Shown piece after piece: positions 1-6,045 of a stretch of DNA of 8,545 nt; position 1 is the first letter of the stretch, and each line of letters begins with the position of its first letter. The translations under genes and the position numbers were made by a program. The stretch is from Methanothrix sp. Its GTDB lineage: Archaea; Halobacteriota; Methanosarcinia; Methanotrichales; Methanotrichaceae. The stretch covers positions 1-8,545 of the forward strand of contig JAAZNX010000012.1 of the NCBI GenBank assembly GCA_012798025.1, written 5' to 3'. A model generated the notes under the pieces. The model saw only the letters and a program-made list of their open reading frames with translations, ran no database searches and had not been told where the DNA came from.

Positions 1-348
1 AGGCTCTTTACCGAGTGCTGTGCTGCTGTAGCCTGGTCTTCTCGGCCTGGTCTCTTCATCAGCCTTCAGCTCTGCCGCTTGCGCTCTGTATCTGTCTGCT
101 GCCATCAAGAAGTTATGCGTCTTGGTGGCTGCACCCTCAAGGTCGCCCACCACCTCCGTAGGATTGTCGGCATAATAAGCCGCCAACGCCTCGCAGGCTT
201 CCGCTGCGGCTAAAAGCACGTTGCCGTCATTGTTATCCAAAAAAGCCTGTATTGCATTGTCGGTTAGGATGGGCGTAGCTTCTGTATCTCCTGCCTTCAG
301 CCTCACCAAATCAATGAGGCTTCCAGATGGATTGTCTGCGTAGGTCAT
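1..348 (-). CDS. Head-tail connector/adaptor protein, partial (3' end beyond window)
   Basis: This open reading frame starts at ATG (346-348) and stays open for 116 codons to the left edge, so the C-terminus is missing. Visible features are an N-terminal segment with LIDLVRLKAGDTE (residues 11-23), a predicted helix containing NVLLAAAEACEALAAYYA (43-60), and a second helical stretch rich in Ala, Arg and Glu (about 71-97), followed by a basic, Pro-rich tail. The acidic start, the Ala-rich 'EACEALAAYYA' helix and the following 'VGDLEGAATKTHNFLMAADRYR' style helix are typical of small phage neck proteins that sit on the portal ring and join head to tail. Its place directly after the major capsid gene is the usual one. 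The gap from the capsid stop is 33 nt; only a weak GGA lies upstream of the ATG. The family assignment is by recognition of pattern, not by a search. Confidence 0.
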   Translation of the reverse strand, partial: MTYADNPSGSLIDLVRLKAGDTEATPILTDNAIQAFLDNNDGNVLLAAAEACEALAAYYADNPTEVVGDLEGAATKTHNFLMAADRYRAQAAELKADEETRPRRPGYSSTALGKEP

Positions 349-381
349 AGCATCCAAAAAATTTCAAGTGGCAGGCCTGCT

Positions 382-1356
382 TCAGGCAATCACATTTGCA
401 GCGTAAACGCCGAGATCAGCTGCCACTTGCTTGCAATCAAAGGCCATCTCGCCCTCGATGCGGTCTGATTCCACGTTCTCCATGCGAAACTTCTTGATTC
501 TAGCGCCGAACCTGTCAGCCCCAAAGTAGCCCTTCCAGGAGAATATGTATCCTGCCGACGGCATAAGGATGGACGGCTTCTCAGGAGCGTAGCAGAGAAG
601 GATCTTCTTGCTGACTATGCGCTGGAAGGTTCCCGCCTTGCCCTTGGCAGCGGTGTTCACGACGCCGCGGGGAACCAGGAACTTCTCCACCCCGAAGAGC
701 TCGGCCAGCAGATGCTCGGTGACCACACCCTTCTGGGTGTACTTGATGGTGTCCTTAATCTCGGCACTGACCTTGAGGGTGGCTAGCACATCGGGAGCAC
801 AGATCAATACATTGGGCTCATAGCCCGTGGTCGAGGCGATCAGCTCCTTCCAGTCCTCGATGTTCTTGAGGATGGTTGCTGTGCTCTGGTCCCATTGCTT
901 GAACTCGCCAGAGCCCGGTGATCCGGAGACGCCCACCAGGTTCGTTCCCCATACGTTGGTCATGTAGTTGCTGGCCCAGATCCTCTCCCTCTTCAGGAGC
1001 ATCTTCTGGGAGACGAAGAGGGTGCCATCACGATCAGCATCGATGGGCCTGTCCTGGTTCGAGCGCGTGTCATCGTCAATGTCCTTGTGGAAGGCGTATT
1101 TTCGGCATAAAAAGCTTGGAGATGTATCTACCTCATAGCTGCCGCCCGCGGATTCAGTGCCTGGAGCCCGCTCCTGGGCCTCGTCCCTCAGCCAGTCCTC
1201 TTTGCTGTAGCTCGTGAAGCGATCGCTCTTGTTGTCCACCGAGACTACAGGAAATGCCTTGTCGGCTATGAATGCGCTTTGCTTTTGGATGTATGCTGTG
1301 GAGATGTTTCCAAGCAGGCGATTGACGTGAACGTCTCCGGGCGTTGGCTGTGACAT
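382..1356 (-). CDS. Major capsid protein (HK97-fold type)
   Basis: This 324-residue protein is the likely coat protein that builds the icosahedral head. Length and position (after scaffold and decoration genes, before the connector) are those of an HK97-fold major capsid protein. Visible features are an N-terminal arm (1-35, with AYIQKQSAFIADKAFPVV at 21-38), a charged loop region resembling an E-loop (about 48-95), a long helix around 111-131 (GTLFVSQKMLLKRERIWASN), and a P/A-domain-like section with NVLICAPDVLATLK (182-195), LLAELFGVEKFLVPRGVV (216-233) and ILMPSAGYIFSWKGYFGADR (263-282). The C-terminus is a beta-rich strand pair ending in YAANVIA. There is no delta-domain-sized N-terminal extension, in keeping with a separate scaffold gene. 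The ATG is preceded by GGAGGGG at 8 nt spacing, the best ribosome site in the window, as expected for the most abundant virion protein. It ends with TGA. Confidence 0.
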   Translation of the reverse strand: MSQPTPGDVHVNRLLGNISTAYIQKQSAFIADKAFPVVSVDNKSDRFTSYSKEDWLRDEAQERAPGTESAGGSYEVDTSPSFLCRKYAFHKDIDDDTRSNQDRPIDADRDGTLFVSQKMLLKRERIWASNYMTNVWGTNLVGVSGSPGSGEFKQWDQSTATILKNIEDWKELIASTTGYEPNVLICAPDVLATLKVSAEIKDTIKYTQKGVVTEHLLAELFGVEKFLVPRGVVNTAAKGKAGTFQRIVSKKILLCYAPEKPSILMPSAGYIFSWKGYFGADRFGARIKKFRMENVESDRIEGEMAFDCKQVAADLGVYAANVIA

Positions 1357-1364
1357 TTTTCAAT

Positions 1365-1371
1365 CCCCTCC
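1365..1371 (-). promoter_or_regulatory. Strong ribosome binding site of the major capsid gene
   Basis: The minus strand reads GGAGGGG, followed by an 8-nt A-rich spacer and ATG. Its first G is the last base of the TAG stop of the decoration gene, so termination and re-initiation are very close. It fixes the capsid start at 1356. Confidence 0.
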
Positions 1372-2096
1372 TATCCTAAAACGATTAGCAGCACGCCTTC
1401 GCCCTCCGCAAAGGCGGTGACACTCGAAGCCTCGATGCTTATGGTGTCGTCGGCATCGAAGACGTTGTTCCCGGTGATGGCAGTGGCATTCACCACCGCC
1501 CCCAATGTGCCGCAGCTGGCGCTTGTAAGAGACAGGACCCCGCCAGATACGTCCGTGGTGTTGATCTCCAGATTGAGTGTGGCGGCTTTGTCCGCCGTGG
1601 TCACTGGATCTGTGACCACAAAAGAGACCTTGACAATCTGGCCCGGAAAGCCTGGCGTGAACTGGGTCAGAATGTCGCCGCTGGCAACCTTGGAGAGCTT
1701 CAGAGGTATGGAGAGGATGCTCTTCTGGATAGCGCCAGAAGTGGCTCTGGAAACGACATAAACGCTGCAAATCTCACCATCTGACCCGGACTCTGCGGCC
1801 ACGGCCACCACGGCATCGCTTCCTGTTGCTGGGACCAATTTCCCTGAGGCGTCTGAGGCAAGGTTCTGGCCTGCAGTGACTGAGGCTCCATAGATGGCCA
1901 TGCTCTTCCCCAGGCAGCAGACAGCTCCCACCTGGCCGGATGTCGGCTTGTCTTGAAGGATGCCGAGCGCATTTTCTCCGGCACCAGAGAGGATCATCTG
2001 GCCGCTCGCATTGAGCTTGACGCAGTAGAATTGCTTTGCCGAGAGGTCGATGCCAGCTATGACACTCGTGTTGTAGATGAGTTCTTCGACGGCCAT
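1371..2096 (-). CDS. Capsid decoration (cement) protein with two beta-rich domains
   Basis: This 241-residue protein is probably a head decoration protein that binds the outside of the capsid lattice and stabilises it. Residues 1-117 match the DUF2190-like capsid cement pattern: an introduced strand GIDLSAKQFYCVKLNASGQ (15-33), ALGILQDKPTSGQVGAV (43-59), a KSMAIYGASVTAGQNLASD segment (64-82), then KLVPATGSDAVVAVA (86-100). After the strand SVYVVSR (111-117), residues 121-241 form a second beta-rich domain (GDILTQFTPGFPGQIVKVSF at 140-159, ATLNLEINTTDV at 172-183, DDTISIEASSV at 216-226) of a kind often seen as an adhesin-like or fibre-like extension on phage heads. The ATG directly follows the scaffold stop (TAGATG), with a run of seven G 5 nt upstream serving as ribosome site. 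Five cysteines (25, 60, 61, 110, 195) are unusual for such a small surface protein. It ends with TAG. Confidence 0.
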   Translation of the reverse strand: MAVEELIYNTSVIAGIDLSAKQFYCVKLNASGQMILSGAGENALGILQDKPTSGQVGAVCCLGKSMAIYGASVTAGQNLASDASGKLVPATGSDAVVAVAAESGSDGEICSVYVVSRATSGAIQKSILSIPLKLSKVASGDILTQFTPGFPGQIVKVSFVVTDPVTTADKAATLNLEINTTDVSGGVLSLTSASCGTLGAVVNATAITGNNVFDADDTISIEASSVTAFAEGEGVLLIVLG

Positions 2097-2966
2097 CTAA
2101 GCCCCCCCAATTGCTTTGGCTCTTTCCGACTCGTACTCTTCGTACCACTCGGGATGCTCCTCCAGGACCTTCTCGACGGCATCCTCGTATGTCATTCCCG
2201 AGGTGTCCTTTCGCACCAGCGCCTCAGCCGCCTTCTTGATCTTGTTCATTGCTGAGCCGCTGCTGACGGCCATTGCGCTCCCGATCTCCTCCCAGACGGA
2301 TGACTTCTCCAGCAGAGCATCTGCAGCCTTGAGCACGCTGTAGATCTCTGCGAACTCGGCGGGATGATCTTCTCCCAGGATCTTCATGATTGGCGCATGC
2401 TTTTCGACAATCAGGCCTGGAATGTGGGGTAGCGCCTCGGCCTTTTCGATATAGGCCTTGGTGATCTCGGCATCCTTCAGCTCCTTGGCCAGGGCCTCGA
2501 AGCTCTTGGCTCTCTTCTCAGTGGCGTCGATCTTGGCCGCCATCTTCTCGATCATCACCCGGACTCCGAGGTCCATCGTCTCAAGCTGCTCTTTAGTGAA
2601 GCCGTAGCATTCGTCGTCGTCCTCTTCGTCCTTGGTCTTGTCCGTCTTCCTTTCCTCGGGCTCTTTGGGCTCAGGATATCCGCAGGCTTTGGCGAGGATT
2701 GCCAGGCTCTCGGCTGGCAGCTTGTCTTTGTACGTCTTGAGGATGCTTCCAACAGCCTCAAGAACGTCCAGAGACTCTTTATCCAGTTTGACATCGGCGA
2801 GCGCCTTTTGCAGCTCCTCGTCCGGTGTTTCCAAAATGCTTTTTAGGGTGTCTCCTTTCAAGTTCGTGTGCTCCTTAATCAGTAGGTACTCTTTTCCGTT
2901 TGCCCCGCGAGGGACGAAACTAATTTCTTCCAACAGGTCACTTATGATCAGGTCGTGTTCTTTCAA
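2097..2966 (-). CDS. Scaffold-like head assembly protein carrying the XkdF-family C-terminal tail
   Basis: I chose the TTG at 2966, giving 289 residues, because GGAAGGGGG lies 7 nt upstream; the frame is also open further upstream through a GTG at 2984 and a GTG at 3008, which lack such a site. Residues 13-25 (EEISFVPRGANGK) match the 'EISLVDRGANG' anchor that normally lies near the end of XkdF-type proteases. Then follow an acidic, charged region (about 45-120, with EEDDDE at 114-119), a long probable coiled coil (about 125-185), an NTK-like helical core, and a C-terminal pattern EALVRKDTSGMTYEDAVEKV (248-267) with HPEWYEEYESER (271-282), as in many phage scaffold/protease tails. The high Lys/Glu content and helical nature suggest an internal scaffold that is degraded during maturation. 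It overlaps the end of the fusion gene by 29 nt in another frame. It ends with TAG. Scaffold is an inference from position and composition. Confidence 0.
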   Translation of the reverse strand: MKEHDLIISDLLEEISFVPRGANGKEYLLIKEHTNLKGDTLKSILETPDEELQKALADVKLDKESLDVLEAVGSILKTYKDKLPAESLAILAKACGYPEPKEPEERKTDKTKDEEDDDECYGFTKEQLETMDLGVRVMIEKMAAKIDATEKRAKSFEALAKELKDAEITKAYIEKAEALPHIPGLIVEKHAPIMKILGEDHPAEFAEIYSVLKAADALLEKSSVWEEIGSAMAVSSGSAMNKIKKAAEALVRKDTSGMTYEDAVEKVLEEHPEWYEEYESERAKAIGGA

Positions 2967-5900
2967 TGCGAATCCCCCTTCCACCGATTGAGAACGCCCT
3001 GTAAACACCGGCCTTGATCTTGCCCCAGACCTCGTCGTCCAGGACGCGGACTAGAAGTAACCAGGAGCCAGCCTTCACCAGTTGGCCGTACATCCACTCG
3101 TCCTTTTCTGCTATCCACGACCGGACGATCTCAACCTTGACCTTCCTGGATGTGTGACGATCTCGAAACTCCCGAACGTACTCAACGAAGTTTCTGGCCA
3201 TTCTGGCGATTTCCTCGCGGCTGAGAACATCGCCCTGAAGGTCAACGGTATCGGGTTCTGAAATTACGCCAAAAACGAGCCTTTTTTCCGCATCGGCTTT
3301 CAATATCGCGGCGTATCTCTGTTTTTTAAATGGACATCTCTGAATATTTATAATCTTCGGTTCCTGGCCTGGCTTCGCTGACCAGACAAGCTTTTCCTGG
3401 GCCTTCTCCCTCAGCTCCTCGACCACATCAGCGAGCTTGTGCGTGGCAGTATAGGGCTCTTGACTCTCCGGCTTGTGAATCATCCACACGCGGCCCTGCT
3501 CACCTGCAGGCGCATACTGCATCAGCAGGCGGCCCTTGAGCTTTTCGCCATGCATGAATACCTCTCGCCCATGCTGCCTGGCAAAGCTGAACTCATAGGT
3601 TCCGGCGTCGAGCTGGAAGAACTTGGAGAACTTCTGAGCCGTCGAGCCCACATTGCCAGGCCCGGAGATGAAGGGCTTTTCCTCAGCAATGGTAAGCCAC
3701 TCGTGCGGCTGAGGCAGCTTGAAAGCGCCCTGCAGGCTGTCATCTGGCGGGAGGTGCAAGATCCTGGCCTGGCCCTGACCCTTGTCTCTGATATCTTCGG
3801 TAGATCCCTCGAAGATCGTAAACCCCCACAGACGGGACCTGTCGATCTCAAAGCGAAGATCGCAGTGCACCGAGTGATCGGTCTTTAAGAGCTCTTCATG
3901 AGAGAGATTTGTCTCCTCCTCGGATAGTCCCCGCCAGTGAGCTTGCAGCACGAAGCGCCCTTTTCCTGAGACGGGCACCATCTGCCACCAGGCCCTATGA
4001 TATTCACGAGCCGCGATAACTGAGCGTGTATCTCCACCCTCTCCTTCATCCTGCTTGGCGATCTTCTGAACCTTGGCCATGACCTGCTTGATCTTGCGGG
4101 CTACCTCACCGGAATCACCGTGCCTGTGGACGGCTGCAGGATGAGGCATTGTGCAATCTGCCAGGCCCTCAAGGGCGACGGCTGACTGCTTTCCGAGAGC
4201 AACAATTACCCTGGGATTGATCTCGTAAAGCTTCTGCATCAAATGACCTGTCCAGGCTTCAACTTCCAGCTCTGAAGGAGCGCGAGGCTGGCCCTTTTCA
4301 TAGAGGACTTGGGGGACTAGATAGAGAATGGCCACATCCTCTTTCTTCAGTCCAGCAGGCTCAAGGTAAAGCCTCTCGAATATCTCACCTGGCGGTGCGA
4401 CCATTGGCTCTCTTCTCGACCGCTCGGTCTCGTTCGGACTGGCTGCCACGAAAGCAATTTGTGCACCCTCCTTTCCCCAGGCTGGAACATCCTCTTTGCC
4501 TACCTCGACTTTCAGGACGTGGCCGCGCCTTGCCAGGTCCACGGCCTGGGCTACTGTGTAGGCATCCCTGGATGAATCCGGCCCTACGACTGTCGGTTTG
4601 CCCCATGAAATGTGTACCTCGTCTTTCTTGTTGAGAATCAAAAGCTCCTCGATGCGAACGTTCAGGACATCGCCCACACTGGCCTTGTACTGAGTAACAA
4701 AAGTGCTGCCGAGAACGAGCAAGCCTGACGGGAGTACCTGCTTCTTGTCTGCGATCCTTGGAGCTTCTCTCAGGCCGCAGAGATACGAATAGCCATTTTT
4801 CTTCTCCTGCACTTCGAGGACCTGCACCTTGATCTCAAAAGTGGTCTTCCATTTGCCCCAGTCATCACTTCCGCCCGGATGATAGGGCTTCGTGAGATCC
4901 TTGACCACCAGGCCCTCAGAGGCCACCTGCGAGGCAGCCCAGCGGCCCACAATTTCCAGCTCCTTCTCAGTCTCGAACTTGCGGGCCTCGGAGAGCTTGA
5001 TCTGAGGAGATTTCAGGTCATCCACCAGGGCTGCAAGAATAGTCTGCCTCTCGCCCAGCGGCCTTTGGCTGATATCCTCATCCATGTTCAGGCAGTCAAA
5101 AGCCACATAATAGGGCTCGAAAGCCGGATCTCCAGAGAGCATCTCAAGGAGCTGAGTTCGTGGAATGATCCGGCCATGATGATCTACGGCCAGCATCTCG
5201 CCATCGAGAATGAGGCTCTTGTAGCCGCTCTCTTTCACGGCCTTAACGAGATCCGGCAAGTGCGAAGCCCTGTCCTCCCCCGAATCCTCGAACCAGATCG
5301 AGACCTCGCCGTCCTTCAAGGAGATGATACACCTGAAGCCGTCAAACTTGATCTCTCCGGCGAGCTTTGCGCCCTCCTCGATCTTCTTCTTGCACCATGG
5401 CCACAGCTCCTTAGTGCTGAAAAACTCAGTTACTCCGGCCATGAGCGGCTTTTCTGGCGGGAAATGCTCGCCTGGCTCAAGAGCCTTGACAATCTGCTTT
5501 TCCAGTGACTCGCGCCGCAGGATCAAGGAATAGAGAGGTACATGATCCGAGTGTGGCCCCTGTGGATTGTTGATCCAGTGCAGCTTTTGAAGCTTATCGG
5601 GATTAAGCGCCTTCCTGAGCGGCAGCAGAATATTGTCCTTCTGCACCAGGAAGTTCTCACCAGCATCGTCTCTCCTGGCGCGGATTAGAACGTCTATGTC
5701 CCTGGGCTTCTCCTTGGAGACTGCCGAGCCCACCAGAGAGGCGAAGTCCTTTACCAGGACAACCTCAGCAGGGAGAGAATCGAGTGCCTGGGCCACGGAA
5801 AAGGCCATTCCCTTATGCCTCTGCAGGGAGGCTACGGCTTGGGCCAAGGGCTTTTTCGAGTCTATCTCCCAGCCCCTGCGCTGGAACTCCTCCAGGACAA

Positions 5901-6045
5901 AAGCAGCGGCATTTACAATATTCTCGACTGCCCGACCCTTCTTTGCCGCTGTACCGAACCACTGAGAGAGGCGCAGCCAGGCCAGGTGCACTTCTTCCTC
6001 CGGGGCGGCCTGGAGCCTTGGAGGCGTCATATCGGCCAGCTTCAT
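2938..6045 (-). CDS. Giant fusion: nucleotidyltransferase-like / ATP-dependent DNA ligase / UDG-like / LigD-type 3'-phosphoesterase-like / XkdF-like prohead protease
   Basis: This 1035-residue protein combines DNA-end repair modules with a capsid protease. Residues 92-125 hold a nucleotidyltransferase-like motif, GSAVSKEKPRDIDVLI (106-121, Asp116 and Asp118). Residues about 205-490 form an ATP-dependent DNA ligase: motif I KFDGFR with the candidate adenylated Lys233, motif III LDGEM (280-284), motif IIIa YVAFDCLN (313-320), motif IV EGLVVK (377-382), motif V around WGKWK (396-400), then an OB-fold-like part. Residues about 518-665 look like the uracil-DNA glycosylase superfamily: AASPNE (534-539), a PRVIVALGKQSA strand (611-622) and HPAAVHRHG (635-643). 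Residues about 695-862 resemble the LigD 3'-phosphoesterase: QAH (701-703), HCDLRFE (727-733) and GEKLKGR (833-839). Residues about 908-1030 match XkdF-like S78-type proteases: FGVISEPDTVDLQGDVLSRE (925-944), candidate catalytic His964, and AFSIGGRG (1017-1024) with candidate Ser1019. The ATG overlaps the portal stop (ATGA) and has GAGGTG 5 nt upstream. Domain identities rest on motifs; the ligase and protease are the surest, the glycosylase and nucleotidyltransferase less so. Confidence 0.
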   Translation of the reverse strand: MKLADMTPPRLQAAPEEEVHLAWLRLSQWFGTAAKKGRAVENIVNAAAFVLEEFQRRGWEIDSKKPLAQAVASLQRHKGMAFSVAQALDSLPAEVVLVKDFASLVGSAVSKEKPRDIDVLIRARRDDAGENFLVQKDNILLPLRKALNPDKLQKLHWINNPQGPHSDHVPLYSLILRRESLEKQIVKALEPGEHFPPEKPLMAGVTEFFSTKELWPWCKKKIEEGAKLAGEIKFDGFRCIISLKDGEVSIWFEDSGEDRASHLPDLVKAVKESGYKSLILDGEMLAVDHHGRIIPRTQLLEMLSGDPAFEPYYVAFDCLNMDEDISQRPLGERQTILAALVDDLKSPQIKLSEARKFETEKELEIVGRWAASQVASEGLVVKDLTKPYHPGGSDDWGKWKTTFEIKVQVLEVQEKKNGYSYLCGLREAPRIADKKQVLPSGLLVLGSTFVTQYKASVGDVLNVRIEELLILNKKDEVHISWGKPTVVGPDSSRDAYTVAQAVDLARRGHVLKVEVGKEDVPAWGKEGAQIAFVAASPNETERSRREPMVAPPGEIFERLYLEPAGLKKEDVAILYLVPQVLYEKGQPRAPSELEVEAWTGHLMQKLYEINPRVIVALGKQSAVALEGLADCTMPHPAAVHRHGDSGEVARKIKQVMAKVQKIAKQDEGEGGDTRSVIAAREYHRAWWQMVPVSGKGRFVLQAHWRGLSEEETNLSHEELLKTDHSVHCDLRFEIDRSRLWGFTIFEGSTEDIRDKGQGQARILHLPPDDSLQGAFKLPQPHEWLTIAEEKPFISGPGNVGSTAQKFSKFFQLDAGTYEFSFARQHGREVFMHGEKLKGRLLMQYAPAGEQGRVWMIHKPESQEPYTATHKLADVVEELREKAQEKLVWSAKPGQEPKIINIQRCPFKKQRYAAILKADAEKRLVFGVISEPDTVDLQGDVLSREEIARMARNFVEYVREFRDRHTSRKVKVEIVRSWIAEKDEWMYGQLVKAGSWLLLVRVLDDEVWGKIKAGVYRAFSIGGRGIRIERTRPDHK
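2974..2982 (-). promoter_or_regulatory. Ribosome binding site deciding the TTG start of the scaffold gene
   Basis: The minus strand reads GGAAGGGGG, then ATTCGCA, then TTG at 2966-2964. The site lies inside the coding sequence of the upstream protease, where it also encodes the SIGG-R-G loop. Its fit to the TTG argues for independent initiation of the downstream protein. Confidence 0.

Noticed and set aside
1360..1770. A 136-codon minus-strand frame overlapping the decoration gene
   Set aside because: It is out of frame with the well-supported decoration protein and its translation, rich in His, Arg and Cys, looks like an off-frame reading.
1774..2148. A 124-codon minus-strand frame across the scaffold-decoration junction
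   Set aside because: It is out of frame with both genes, which are continuous and well supported; composition is non-protein-like.
2967..3008. GTG codons at 3008 and 2984 as start of the scaffold gene
   Set aside because: Neither has a good ribosome site upstream, whereas the TTG at 2966 has GGAAGGGGG at 7 nt.
3439..3888. A 149-codon open frame on the plus strand
   Set aside because: It is antisense to the phosphoesterase-like domain and has no recognisable product.
4879..5508. A 209-codon open frame on the plus strand
   Set aside because: It lies wholly antisense to the ligase motifs I-IV of the fusion gene, has no ribosome site of note and shows no recognisable family; it is a shadow of the codon bias of the real gene.
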